Source: Acidobacteriota bacterium (GTDB taxonomy: Bacteria; Acidobacteriota; Terriglobia; Bryobacterales; Bryobacteraceae). From it: DNA of 64,000 nt. Below are positions 1-9,064 of the stretch, in pieces. The DNA is taken from assembly GCA_016213775.1 (NCBI GenBank), contig JACQZR010000189.1:1-64000 (forward strand). Reading direction: 5' to 3'. The position numbers and the translations under genes were made by a program. The stretch's first letter is position 1; the number at the start of each line of letters is the position of its first letter. The notes under the pieces are model-generated. The model did not search any database and was not told the DNA's origin. It worked only from the letters and a program-made list of their open reading frames with translations.

Positions 1-170
1 GCCCCCGTGCATAAGAAACAACTACTGACACATCTACGGCTGGCGGACAAGCGACTGGGCCTGCTCATTAATTTCAACGTTGTGCTCATCAAAGACGGCA
101 TCACGCGCATCGCCAACGGGATGCCAGATTGATATCTCGCAGAGCCCGCCAAGAACGCCAAGCCTTCCAG

Positions 171-518
171 TCATGGAATACCTTGCGAGCACCCAATACA
201 TCTCGTCGGTCTGAGGCGGAGCCTCGCTAGATGTTCGGCCATGACGTCGTCTTTGCGCTGTCCTTTGCGGAAGTGCACCATCGGAATCTCTTTCTGTTTC
301 GCCTATCGTTCCATGCCCGCCACGAAACTCTTCGTCATCGGGTCCATCAGGGCGGAGGAAGCAAACGGGTGGCCGCGATGACTGCGGAAAAACTTCACCA
401 CACCGCTCTCGCACTGCAAAGCGGGAACGTATACGTTGAGGTACATCCGGTCGATGCACTCCAACTGGAAGGTGACGTGATGACTGAGGATTTCGGCTAC
501 GCTTTGTGGTACGCTCAT
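171..518 (-). pseudogene. Remnant of a conserved hypothetical gene with an in-frame stop
   Basis: The minus strand reads a 71-residue N-terminus starting at 518 (MSVPQSVAEIL, then a segment containing ECIDRMYLNVYV and FFRSHRGHPFASSALMDP). A TAG at 303-305 interrupts it, and the same frame then continues with KQKEIPMVHFRKGQRKDD and MAEHLARL down to about 221. From memory this matches a widespread bacterial protein of unknown function of several hundred residues, in which these two blocks are continuous. After LARL the similarity stops and the frame closes at 171. The gene therefore carries a nonsense mutation and has lost most of its C-terminus. No function is assigned. Confidence 0.6.
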
Positions 519-1020
519 TTCCGGCTCCGGTACGGCTCCGGTCCTTCGGGATCGACTGCCACCTCGGTGGCTATATCATTGGTAAGAACTGCTTGCAGTT
601 CTTCACTGTCGGCCGGAGCCATATTCAGAATTAGGAACGACGGGCGGATCGCCGTACCTTTCACCGGGTGGGCGTGGTTTTCTTGGCATGCTTGGCGTGC
701 TTGGCGAGAGATTGTGTTTTGACGTTAATTTGGTCAGAAGGACGTCGCGCTGCGATGGACCCGTATTCTCGCGGCGGGAGTGAGGGCGATTGCGTTTTTC
801 CGGACTTCGATCTTCACGGTCCGGGTGGGAGACCAGGATCTGGGCGTGGGGACGGTGAGTTTTCTCCAAGTGATTCTGGGTGCGGTGGACAGGGCGGTAG
901 ACAGGGCGGTAGACAGCCGGAGGGCGTCAGGGCGAGCGCAGGAAATCGACCAGATAGGGGTAAGCGGGCTCTCTTACGAGAAGGCCTATGTCGCACTGCC
1001 TGCCTACTGCCTGAGCGTTG
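519..1020. other. Non-coding stretch, no gene seen
   Basis: Only short overlapping open frames with no recognisable protein features occur here. The sole structure I see is a small tandem repeat at 882-917. It lies between two decayed loci and is probably degraded accessory DNA. Confidence 0.4.
882..917. repeat. Three tandem copies of a 12-bp unit
   Basis: The unit GCGGTAGACAGG is repeated at 882-893, 894-905 and 906-917. The first copy has one difference (TGG for TAG) and the last ends in C instead of G. It lies in a stretch without a convincing gene. Confidence 0.7.
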
Positions 1021-1206
1021 ATGCAGAACCTTCCTGTTGACGATCAGAAACGCCTCGGCGAATCGTTGGTCGCCTTGCGTGACATGAAAATGCCGGAGAG
1101 CGTGAAGCTTCGCATACTTGCCGTGTACCTGATGAACGCCGTGGGGCCGGATGCGCTCAAGGCGGCCATCAGATCTCTGGAGAAGGACCTTCGTCCTGAT
1201 CCATGA
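1021..1206 (+). CDS. Small hypothetical protein (61 aa)
   Basis: A short frame begins at ATG 1021 (a TTG at 1018 is also possible) and encodes a mostly helical, charged peptide starting MQNLPVDDQKRLGESLVALR. It has no signal peptide and no motif I recognise. There is no clear ribosome binding site. It converges on and overlaps the 3' end of the broken CHAT-NTPase-TPR gene. It could be a real small gene or the tail of a decayed larger one. Confidence 0.3.
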   Translation: MQNLPVDDQKRLGESLVALRDMKMPESVKLRILAVYLMNAVGPDALKAAIRSLEKDLRPDP

Positions 1207-4200
1207 CCGGATTGTCAAGACGAGCTAACAGTTTGTAGATCTGCAATTGCGCGGGCACGCTGTCCTGGAGATTCTGCAAACTCGCGAGGGCGGCAACCGC
1301 ATAGTCGCGGGCAGGGAGACGGCGCTGCACCATGGATAGATGTTCAGCGATGTTCTTGCGGGTGTGTGCGGCGCGGATTTCGTCGCCGAGCCGCTCGGCA
1401 ACCTTCAGCGCAATCTGGAAATGTTCCATGGCTACATCGAAGTAGCTGCTGGTCTGGTCACCCCAACCGGCAACGAGATGGTCTGATGGCGGTTTGGGCG
1501 GCCTGAAAGTGACCTTCGTACAACTCTCGGTGGGGAGTCGGAGGGAGCAGTTGGACAGCGTCACTGAAGTAGCGATAGGCAGTACGGATTTCCTCTGTGA
1601 TCCGTCCCACCCAGTTGGCAAAATCGTCTTTGTCGCGTGGCCGGTTCTCGCGATGGTTGGCAGCGTACCACCGTTCCAGCCAAAGGGCTCCCAATTGAAT
1701 GTAGTCCCGCGCCCTCCCCAGGCGATCGCCCTCGGCGCGCAAAGAGAGATTTTGCCGAAGATAGTGATCGGCTTTGTCGAAGTCGCGAGGGTGGAGAGCC
1801 CGATAGACACCTCCCAGATTCTGGCTCAAGGGAGCGAGCAGGCTAGGATCGTTTAGCAGCGTGGCCAGCCGGTGAGACTCCTCATAGACAGCGATGCATT
1901 CCCGGTCTTGATGTCGGGAATGCAGGCTGCCATAGTTCATCAGCGCCTGGCAGAGCCAGCGGATTTCGCGCCGGTCATCGCGAGACCGCACGCCGGGATC
2001 TTTGACTACGATGGCCGCCGTGTTCGCACGATGGTGGCGCAGGATTACGCGTGAGGCCCGCCCCGCCTCGTCCAGGCGGCCCAGTTCGTGACAGACAACA
2101 TGGTACATTCCCAAGATGATCGCGGCCTGTTCCTCTCGTCCGGGGATGAGCTCCAGGGTAGCGGGGTGGGTAAAGTCAGAGAGCATCTCCGTGATGATGG
2201 TGAGCCACTGCTGGCGGTCGCCTTTGTGCTGATAGAAGGCCAGTTGCAGACCTTGGGCTATGATGACGCAGTCCTTCCACATGGATCGCGCCCTGGCAAA
2301 CTCCGTCCGTATCGCGCTGCGATGGGCGCGCCTTGTCGCGAAGGGAGCGGATAGCGGGCTCGAACAGGGGGTGAACATGCCAAAACACACCTTGCTGCTC
2401 AGTCATCAGGCCTTCCGAGGCGCACTCGCGGCAAAGCGCTTCCCATTTCCGCCGCTCGGAGTCGAACGCATTGGGAGTGCGAACGTCGAAGATGGGGAAA
2501 ATAAGCGAGATGATCCGGCCACGATAATAACCGAGGATTCGGAGCTTTCTCGCAAGCGCGGAACTATCCTCCGCGCCAGGTCTGGTGATGAGTCTTCGTC
2601 CTGCCAGACGAACTGCTGCCAGTTCCGGCGCATCGGGGTGCTTCCAATCATCTTTCCTAGCCGAAGCGACGAAGGCAGCGGGTGACTCCGCGGACGCCTC
2701 GACATCGCGCCCGGCAACTAGCAGGGCAGCGGGGTTGCCGCAAGCCCATGTCAATACAGGAGCCCAGAAATGCGACGAGCCTGGGTGTGCGGGATTGACA
2801 GTAGTATGGGATTCGAGCAGCCGCAGGGCATCGGAATCAGAGAATCCGAGAGCAAAGATCTCGGAAGGTCTGTTGCCGAGCCACTCCTTGCCCGTGACTC
2901 ACGTGGTGAACAGCCAGCGGCATCGTGGCGAATCGAAGAATTCGACGACTTGGCGGAGATTCCGCCAGTGAGCCTCGGCGTAGCGGGACGATCGCCCCTG
3001 CGCTGAGCCGATGGTTTCGTCGATTCCATCCCAAACCCAGATCACTGGCCAGTCGAACAGGACATCGCGCAACGCCGCCATTTTCCAGGATACGTCTTGC
3101 AGCCCAGCCCAATTGTAGCCGGCGTCAATCAATTCCGAACTCATGACAGAGGCGACATCCTCGGCGAGAATCTCCGCCGTCAGGGTCTCACGGGCACTCG
3201 ACCAGATGACCCGGTAGACGCCCGCACTAGAGGAATACCAGGAAGCGAATTCCCGCGCGAGGGTCGTCTTCCCAGATCCAATCATGCCGGTGACAAAGAG
3301 CACTTGCGTGTAGTCAAAGACGCGGTCGATGTGGAGAATCGCATCTTCCTGACTGCGCGAGAGGACAATCCGGTTGCGCTGGTGCATCGCCGGATCAGCT
3401 TGCGCAGAGTGCCTAAGACCGCTGCGCTCATCCACTAGGCGAACGGGTTTCTTCTGGAGCAATACGGGCACCGGCCAGTCCTGCAAGCCGGCGTCCATCT
3501 TGCGAGACGACAGCCTCGTTGGCAGCTAGAGAACGCCTGGCCAAGGTCACAGCCTCTGAAAGGGCGCGCCCGCGCATCAACTGCTCATACATGGAACTCA
3601 GGAATTGGGCGGCGCTCTCCACATAGACGGAGTATTGCATCGCAACAACGGCATGCACGCCGGCCCGCACTAATTCTTCACCGAATGATGCCACGCCGGT
3701 TGTGTACCCCGAGCGGCACGCATTGAGGATAACGGCGCGAACACCCGCTCCGGCGAGCAAAGGTCCAAGGTCAGCGCCACTCGCCTAAAGCGGGCCAGCC
3801 TGAATTCTGGTAACGCCGGGTTCGAAAATTTCCTTTTCCAGAAGGACGTACCCTCTCGGTCCACCAGCCGGCGGGGAAGTTACCGTTTCGAATTCAGCAA
3901 CCGCATCATCATCAAGGAACTCGCCGTGACAATCGAAATGCACCAGGTCCCAGGCTTCGCCATCCCCGAAGTACTGTTCCAGCACCCAACGAAGCTGTTT
4001 GAATGTGGGCGGTCGTAGAACCGACAGTCCAATGGGAACGGGGCTGGCCATCAGTTGAAACAGTACCCGCCGGGCAACTGAGTGGTAGCCGACGTCTTCC
4101 CCCAGATACGGCCTGCGGATAACGATCAACGCGCGCGGCCCCTGCGCGCGTCTGCCATCCGCGGCGGGGACATTCCACCGGATGATCCTGTGGAACTCGC

Positions 4201-4609
4201 AACAGCACAACGCAAGGGGTTCGCTGTCAGGCGGGCGGATCAGTTCCCACGGAATACGTCCGGCCTCCGGAGAAAGAGCCTCGATCTCGATCCGCAAATC
4301 AGCCAGGCACCCCGAAACCGCTTGCCACGCTTCGAACATGTCGCGGCCGGGTCCAAAGAGGCTGATGAAGAGTTCCTCGCCGATCTCATGCATACGCCGT
4401 TCCACGCGGCCGGCGATCTGGGCCGCGGGGTCAAAAGGGGAATCGACGAACTGCTCCCAATACCAACGAAGGTCCTCCCAATCAGCGGCTGCGAGGTGGA
4501 AGCTGAGCGTTCCTACCCATGTGGTCACCGGCTGGTCCTGGCGTTCGATGTCAGCGGCAACCTCATACTCGTGGCTGCTCAACGCGCGAACCGAGAGGCG
4601 CATGACCAT
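1169..4609 (-). pseudogene. CHAT protease-NTPase-TPR protein, broken by two stops and about three frameshifts
   Basis: Joining frames on the minus strand from ATG 4609 gives a protein of roughly 1,140 residues. The N-terminal part carries a CHAT (caspase-like) domain with both halves of the catalytic dyad visible, LVHFDCHGEF (His) and VILNACRSG (Cys). A STAND-like NTPase follows, with Walker A GMIGSGKTT and a Walker B-like segment VIWVWDGID, and then helical TPR-like repeats. Breaks: TAG at 3785-3787, a frameshift near 3490-3510, TGA at 2899-2901 (after RWLFTT, where NTPases often continue with Arg, so CGA to TGA fits), a frameshift near 2300-2340 and another near 1470-1500. A -10-like TAGACT at 4617-4622 lies 7 nt before ATG 4609, which supports that start. 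In family terms such proteins act as sensor/effector proteases in signalling or defence. The gene is divergent from the TPR gene at 4667. Confidence 0.8.
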
Positions 4610-4652
4610 AGCCGCAAGTCTAACACCGGCTGTTTTGCTGAACGGTCGGCTG

Positions 4653-4658
4653 TAAGAT
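4653..4658 (+). promoter_or_regulatory. Putative -10 box of a leaderless TPR transcript
   Basis: TAAGAT lies 8 nt before ATG 4667 and there is no purine-rich ribosome binding site between. A matching box, TAGACT at 4617-4622 on the other strand, serves the divergent CHAT gene. This is a short-motif inference. Confidence 0.4.
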
Positions 4659-4666
4659 AAGGAATC

Positions 4667-5221
4667 ATGGCGCAATCGCGAGTAGATCTGGGTGTTGCAC
4701 TGGCGAAGCAGGGCAATCCGGAGGAGGCCCTGCGGCAGTTCGATCTTGCTATTGCAGAGGATCCATCGGACGCAGTTGCGCACGCCAGCCGAGGGAAGGA
4801 CTTGGGCATGCTGCAGCGGCTCGCGGAAGCGGCCGCCGCATACGACAAAGCGGTGGAACCAGTTCCCGATGACACAGCAATCATCTACAACCGAGGCACG
4901 GCAATGCTGAAGATAGGACGCTTCGGCAGAGCGCTGCGCGACCTCGAGACCGCTCTGAAACAAGATCCTCTGTTCGCGCAGGCTCATGTGAATCGCGGAA
5001 GCTGTCTACTCAACATGGGGCGTGAGGATGATGCGTTGGAAGCATTCCTGACCGCTGCGCGGATAGATCCAAATCTCAGAGAAGCTCACGTGAATTCCGC
5101 CATTCTGTTCTACAAAACCGGCAAACTGCTCAAGGCGCGGGCACACTTCGAGAGAGCGGCTGAATTGGGCGATCAGCAGAGCGCCAGGGTGCTGCAGGCA
5201 CTGGCCAAAGCGAGTGGCTGA
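4667..5221 (+). CDS. TPR-repeat protein (184 aa)
   Basis: The protein is almost entirely tetratricopeptide repeats of 34 residues (for example GVALAKQGNPEEALRQFDLA and NRGTAMLKIGRFGRALRDLE, with the Gly/Ala-Tyr-Ala pattern), about five in tandem. It has no signal peptide or membrane segment, so it is probably a cytoplasmic protein-protein adaptor. It starts 57 nt from the divergent CHAT-NTPase-TPR pseudogene. The two may have formed a functional pair, in which case this gene could be an orphan partner; that is inference. Confidence 0.75.
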   Translation: MAQSRVDLGVALAKQGNPEEALRQFDLAIAEDPSDAVAHASRGKDLGMLQRLAEAAAAYDKAVEPVPDDTAIIYNRGTAMLKIGRFGRALRDLETALKQDPLFAQAHVNRGSCLLNMGREDDALEAFLTAARIDPNLREAHVNSAILFYKTGKLLKARAHFERAAELGDQQSARVLQALAKASG

Positions 5222-5244
5222 TGCACAAGGGCTCCGGGGACGTG

Positions 5245-5250
5245 TAGAGT
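5245..5250 (+). promoter_or_regulatory. Putative -10 box, leaderless sulfatase transcript
   Basis: TAGAGT ends 7 nt before ATG 5258, with no Shine-Dalgarno sequence between. It fits the pattern seen at many starts in this window. Confidence 0.4.
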
Positions 5251-5257
5251 ATCACTC

Positions 5258-6655
5258 ATGATCACTCGCCGGGCTTTCTTCCCCGCCGCAGCCGGATCCC
5301 TGCTCCAGGCGCAGCGTCCCAGCCGCAAGATGAACGTGGTGATGTTCATGACCGACGATCACGGGGCTTGGGCCATGGGGGCGTATGGATGCGGCCAGAT
5401 GCACACACCCAACCTCGATAAGCTGGCCGCCGGCGGTGCGCGCTTCACTCGCGCCTTTGCGTGTACTCCGGTATGCTCGCCGAGCCGCATGACGTGGATC
5501 ACCGGCCGCATTCCTTCGGTCCATGGCGTCCAGGACTGGCTCGTGCCCGACGACAGTTTCGGCGTCAACACGAAGCTGTGGCTGGAGGGGCACAAGCCGT
5601 ACTCGCAAGTGCTGGCGGATAACGGCTACACCTTGGGCATGTGCGGCAAGTGGCATATGGGCAATGACGACAAGCCGCAACATGGATTCACCTTCTGGTC
5701 CACCGTGCCCGGCGGCGGCGGCCCGTATCGCAATCCGGAGTTCGTCAAGAACGGCAAGCGCGGCGTGATCAATGAATATAAGACCGACGCTGTGGGTGAT
5801 TCAGCGCTTGAGTTCCTGGACACTGTAAAGGACAAACCGTTTTATCTGCTGATGCCGTTCTATGCACCCCACACGCCGTTTGAATACCAACCGGAAAAAT
5901 ACCGCGAGCACTACAACGATACGTCGTTCTCGTGCTTTCCCAACACGCCGGCGCATGCCTGGCAGAATCGCGGCCTGCGCGCCCATCACGGCAACAAGGC
6001 GAGCATGCATGCCTATTCGGCATTGATCAGCGGCGTCGATGCGAACGTCGGGCGCGTCATCAAGAAGCTGGAAGAAATGGGCGTTCGCGACAATACGCTG
6101 ATTGTGTTCACGGCCGATCAGGGGTGGAACGCGGGGCATCACGGCGTATGGGGAAAAGGCAACGGAACCTGGCCTTTCAACATGTATGAAGAGTCCATCC
6201 GTGTGCCGCTGATTTGGAATCATCCGGGCAAGATCGCGCCCGGCCAGGTGTTGACGCCCATGGTATCGAGCTACGACTACTACCCGTCGATTTTGGATTA
6301 CCTTGGCATTCAGGCGCCGCGCGATCCCAAACGGCCGGGCCGCAGCTATGCGCCGTTCCTCCGCGGAGAGCGTCCGGCATGGGACAACCGGTTGTACTTT
6401 GAATACTCGTTCGTGCGAGGGGTTCGATCGGAGACGCTGAAGTACATCCGCCGCACACCGGAGTGGCCGAGCGAGTTGTACGATCTCGAGCGTGATCCCG
6501 GGGAGACAAAGAATCTGGCGGACGATCCGCAGTACCAGACGCTGCGGCGGTCGTTGGATACGGATCTCGATCAGTGGTTCGCCAGGCATGGAGCCCCCGT
6601 ACAGGATCAGTGGCGTGGCACTACGAAGCAGAAGCTCACCGTATACTCGCGGTGA
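5258..6655 (+). CDS. Sulfatase, type I formylglycine-dependent (465 aa)
   Basis: The family hydrolyses sulfate esters. The sequence shows the N-terminal metal-binding region (VVMFMTDDHGAW, with Asp33-Asp34) and the sulfatase signature CSPSR at residues 73-77, followed by MTWITGRIPSVHG. Cys73 is the residue normally converted to formylglycine. HMGNDDKPQHGF and GHHGVWGKGN supply further active-site residues. The N-terminus MITRRAFF plus an Ala-rich stretch looks like a short twin-arginine-type export signal. Length is normal for the family. The substrate cannot be read from sequence; polysaccharide sulfate is likely given the surrounding outer-membrane receptors. The GMC pair follows 12 nt downstream. 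Confidence 0.9.
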   Translation: MITRRAFFPAAAGSLLQAQRPSRKMNVVMFMTDDHGAWAMGAYGCGQMHTPNLDKLAAGGARFTRAFACTPVCSPSRMTWITGRIPSVHGVQDWLVPDDSFGVNTKLWLEGHKPYSQVLADNGYTLGMCGKWHMGNDDKPQHGFTFWSTVPGGGGPYRNPEFVKNGKRGVINEYKTDAVGDSALEFLDTVKDKPFYLLMPFYAPHTPFEYQPEKYREHYNDTSFSCFPNTPAHAWQNRGLRAHHGNKASMHAYSALISGVDANVGRVIKKLEEMGVRDNTLIVFTADQGWNAGHHGVWGKGNGTWPFNMYEESIRVPLIWNHPGKIAPGQVLTPMVSSYDYYPSILDYLGIQAPRDPKRPGRSYAPFLRGERPAWDNRLYFEYSFVRGVRSETLKYIRRTPEWPSELYDLERDPGETKNLADDPQYQTLRRSLDTDLDQWFARHGAPVQDQWRGTTKQKLTVYSR

Positions 6656-6667
6656 TATGCTCTCCAG

Positions 6668-8296
6668 ATGGCACGAACACAATTCGACGTCTGCATTGTC
6701 GGCAGCGGTCACGGTGGCGGCATCGCGGCGTATGTCCTATCCACCGCGGGATTAAAGGTCGCCCTCGTTGAGGCGGGCCAGCGGCTGCGTGCAGGCCTGG
6801 ATTACGGCAAACACACCGACCCCTACGATGTATTGGAAGAGCGATTGAAGAAGGGCTTCCGCAACCCCGTCGAGAGTCTGTTTGGCGACCGCCGCGAGCG
6901 GGACCATTTCACTCCGGTGGGTGACAACCCGAATCATGGATTGCTCAAGGCGCTCGGGGGACGCTCGCTTTGCTGGGCTGGTCATACGCTTCGGTTTGGA
7001 CCTGGCGACTACAAACAGTGGCCGGTTTCGTATGACGAGGTAGCGCCTTATTACAGCCGCGTGGAGCGCTTCATGGGTGCCTATGGCATGAAGGACGGCC
7101 TGTGGAACATGCCCGATGGGGAGTTCCTCAAGGGCGTGCCCATGCGCTGTTCCGAGTCGCTCTTGAAACTCGGTGTGGATCGGCTCAAGGCCAAAGGACG
7201 CAAGGCCGAGCTGGTGGCGCTGCGGAAGGCCATGCTGACGCAGCCGCATGCCTCGGGGCGCAATCAGTGCCACTTCTGCGGCAAGTGCGGCAATTGCTGT
7301 GTCGACGCCAAATACACCGCGGCGAACACGGCCATTCCCGCGGGGCTGAAAACCGGCAACCTGACGGTGCTGACGGACTCCACCATGGTGCGCATCCTGT
7401 TGAACAGTGATGAATCGAGAGTGGCCGGCATCGAGTTTCGCAAGTCCGATGGCACGGCGGATCAGGTGGACTGCAAGGCGCTCGTCTTGGCATGCAGCAG
7501 TGTGGAGACAGCCCGGCAGTTGCTGGCAACGCGCACGAAACGCTTTGCAGCAGGCATCGCGAATGGCAGCGGCCAGGTGGGGCGCAATCTCACCAGTCAC
7601 TTCGGGCACACCGTGGTGGGACATTTTCCGCAAGTGCGCTCCCGCGACACCTCCGCCGATGAAGGCACCGGCTACTATCACAGCCTCCTCACGGCACTGT
7701 ATTGGGAACAGCCAAACAAGGATTTTCAGGGCACGTACCAGGTGCAATGTGGCGCCGGCTATGCTCCCGATCGAATGATGGTGCGCGACGTTCCAGGCTA
7801 CGGGGCGGCCTTCAAGAAAGAGTGGATCGACCGCAACATCTGCCAGGCCGGAATGAACATGCAGGGGTCTCTGCTGCAATCGCCGCGGAAGTATGTGGAT
7901 CTCGACCCGGAAAAGAAGGACCGGTTTGGCGTGCCGCTCCCTCGCGTGCATCTGCACTATGAACAGAACGACCTTGCCATGGCACGCGATTGCATGGAGC
8001 GCTGCTGCGAGATCATTGAAGCCGGCGGCGGCAAAGTGATCGCCAGGCCGGAGATTGCCGCCAACCGCCTTGTGATCGACTACAACCACTGGGTGGGAAC
8101 CGCGCGCATGGGTCGCGATGCCAAATCATCGGTGGAGAATACCAACGGGCAGTCGCATGAGCTGAAGAATCTGTTTCTGGCGGACGCCGCGGTGTTTCCT
8201 GCGTATCCGGAGAAGAATCCGGTGCTGACGATAGCGGCGCTGAGCTGGAGAATGTCGGAGTTCCTGGCCGCGCAGGCCAGGAAAGGAGCGCTGTAA
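6668..8296 (+). CDS. GMC-family FAD oxidoreductase (542 aa)
   Basis: An FAD-dependent alcohol/sugar dehydrogenase of the glucose-methanol-choline superfamily. The Rossmann dinucleotide motif is GSGHGGG at residues 12-18, followed by LVEAG. The C-terminal GMC domain has HWVGTARMG at about residue 474, containing the catalytic-base His, and NPVLTIAALSWR. A Cys cluster (CHFCGKCGNCC, around residue 200) is typical of the gluconate-dehydrogenase-like subgroup and may bind metal. No signal peptide is seen; these enzymes are often exported with their small partner. The next gene begins directly after the stop codon, so the two are almost certainly co-translated subunits. A second such pair lies at 56233-58415. 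Confidence 0.88.
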   Translation: MARTQFDVCIVGSGHGGGIAAYVLSTAGLKVALVEAGQRLRAGLDYGKHTDPYDVLEERLKKGFRNPVESLFGDRRERDHFTPVGDNPNHGLLKALGGRSLCWAGHTLRFGPGDYKQWPVSYDEVAPYYSRVERFMGAYGMKDGLWNMPDGEFLKGVPMRCSESLLKLGVDRLKAKGRKAELVALRKAMLTQPHASGRNQCHFCGKCGNCCVDAKYTAANTAIPAGLKTGNLTVLTDSTMVRILLNSDESRVAGIEFRKSDGTADQVDCKALVLACSSVETARQLLATRTKRFAAGIANGSGQVGRNLTSHFGHTVVGHFPQVRSRDTSADEGTGYYHSLLTALYWEQPNKDFQGTYQVQCGAGYAPDRMMVRDVPGYGAAFKKEWIDRNICQAGMNMQGSLLQSPRKYVDLDPEKKDRFGVPLPRVHLHYEQNDLAMARDCMERCCEIIEAGGGKVIARPEIAANRLVIDYNHWVGTARMGRDAKSSVENTNGQSHELKNLFLADAAVFPAYPEKNPVLTIAALSWRMSEFLAAQARKGAL

Positions 8297-8818
8297 ATGG
8301 ATCGCCGAAACCTGTTTCAGATTGTGGGTGCGACGGCGGCTGCCGGTCCCGTGGAGGCCATGCAGCGCGCGTTGCCGTATGTGCCAAAGTTTTTCAACGG
8401 CGATGAGGCCTTCCTCGTCGAGCGGCTAGCCGACATTATCATTCCCAAGGACGCCAAGTCAGGCGGCGCGGCCGATGCTGGCGTAATCAAGTACATCGAC
8501 CTCGTCGTTCACTATGGCGAGGCAGGGCAACAGCAGGCCTGGCGGAACGCGATTGCGGCGGTGGAGACGGATGCAAAGAAGCGCTTTGGCAATGGGTTTC
8601 GCCGGATCTCGCGTGAGCAGCAGGAGGAGATTCTCGCGGCGATGGCGCGCGATGAGGACCAGCGAACCGACGTGTTGGGGCGTTTCTTTGTGAACCTCAA
8701 GAGGCTGACCGTCGAGGCGTACCATTGTTCCAGCCTGCACTGGAAGCAGAATCTGGGACGGGGGTTGTCGGTCGCCCGGAGCGAGTTTCCGGGCTGCGAG
8801 CATAAGTCCCATGCCTGA
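8297..8818 (+). CDS. Gluconate 2-dehydrogenase subunit 3 family protein (173 aa)
   Basis: The small subunit of a membrane-associated FAD dehydrogenase. The N-terminus MDRRNLFQIVGATAAAG resembles a twin-arginine signal that would carry the partner across the membrane. The body has the family pattern LVERLADIIIPKD with an Asp-rich segment and an alpha-helical core. The start codon abuts the stop of the GMC gene, indicating translational coupling. The C-terminus is short and ends in a polar tail. The function is known only by association: it stabilises or exports the catalytic subunit. Confidence 0.85.
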   Translation: MDRRNLFQIVGATAAAGPVEAMQRALPYVPKFFNGDEAFLVERLADIIIPKDAKSGGAADAGVIKYIDLVVHYGEAGQQQAWRNAIAAVETDAKKRFGNGFRRISREQQEEILAAMARDEDQRTDVLGRFFVNLKRLTVEAYHCSSLHWKQNLGRGLSVARSEFPGCEHKSHA

Positions 8819-8845
8819 AGCTGGCCTGCGTCCCCGACAGGGGTA

Positions 8846-8873
8846 TTGACTTTCGCGCGTGGGCTGGTAGGCT
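8846..8873 (+). promoter_or_regulatory. Promoter-like sequence facing into microprotein cassette A (plus strand)
   Basis: TTGACT at 8846-8851 and TAGGCT at 8868-8873 are separated by 16 nt. The flanking GTATTGAC and a downstream TGGAGGG are conserved at the same places in copy B (49678-49706) although the spacer differs. Transcription from here would be antisense to the 23-aa peptide gene. No experimental evidence is available. Confidence 0.4.
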
Positions 8874-8886
8874 GAATGGAGGGAAA

Positions 8887-8908
8887 CCCCGCCCGTTGGC
8901 GGGCGGGG
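8887..8908 (-). terminator. GC-rich hairpin after microprotein A
   Basis: CCCCGCCC and GGGCGGGG form a strong hairpin 12 nt downstream of the stop codon of the minus-strand 23-codon frame. On the minus strand it is followed by TTTCCC, so it could be a weak intrinsic terminator. Copy B has a hairpin at the same place with a different sequence. Confidence 0.5.
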
Positions 8909-8920
8909 TAAGTTTACAGC

Positions 8921-8992
8921 TTAACCAAAGCGAATCGTGAAGACGATTCGCCCGATTCTCACCGTAAAGCTTGCGCGTATGCGGATGTGCAT
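8921..8992 (-). CDS. Microprotein A, 23 aa, basic
   Basis: ATG 8992 to TAA 8921 encodes a 23-residue peptide beginning MHIRIRASF and ending FTIRFG, very basic, with alternating hydrophobic and Arg residues. The Shine-Dalgarno AAAGGAGGT (9002-9010) precedes the ATG by about 9 nt. Copy B at 49751-49822 has the same length with 11 of 23 identical residues. Many nucleotide differences are synonymous (Ile ATC/ATA, Ser AGC/AGT, Gly GGG/GGA, Arg CGA/CGT, Arg CGC/CGT, Gly GGT/GGC), the signature of a translated, constrained frame. It could be a type I toxin, a leader peptide or a signalling peptide. I do not recognise the family. Confidence 0.65.
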   Translation of the reverse strand: MHIRIRASFTVRIGRIVFTIRFG

Positions 8993-9003
8993 TCGGGTTT
9001 ACC

Positions 9004-9064
9004 TCCTTTCCCGGGGCTTGACTCACGGTTGCAGCCGTGAGTCCCCCGGTCAGGAGAAAGGAGC
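9004..9064 (-). promoter_or_regulatory. Conserved hairpin sequestering the microprotein A ribosome binding site
   Basis: Read on the minus strand, CTCCTTTC (9064-9057) pairs perfectly with GAAAGGAG (9011-9004), which contains the Shine-Dalgarno sequence. Inside are CCGGGG/CCCCGG (9045-9050 with 9012-9017) and a terminal CCGTGAG/CTCACGG hairpin. A TCCTGA bulge lies on the 5' arm. Stems are conserved in copy B, while the apical loop differs. Such a fold would block translation until opened by a ligand, heat, a protein or RNA processing. Confidence 0.65.

Noticed and set aside
8846-9064. Cassette as a 6S RNA or other known plus-strand structural RNA
   Set aside because: The 5' and 3' parts do not close into a long rod with a central bubble, and synonymous changes favour a minus-strand peptide gene; an antisense RNA is still possible.
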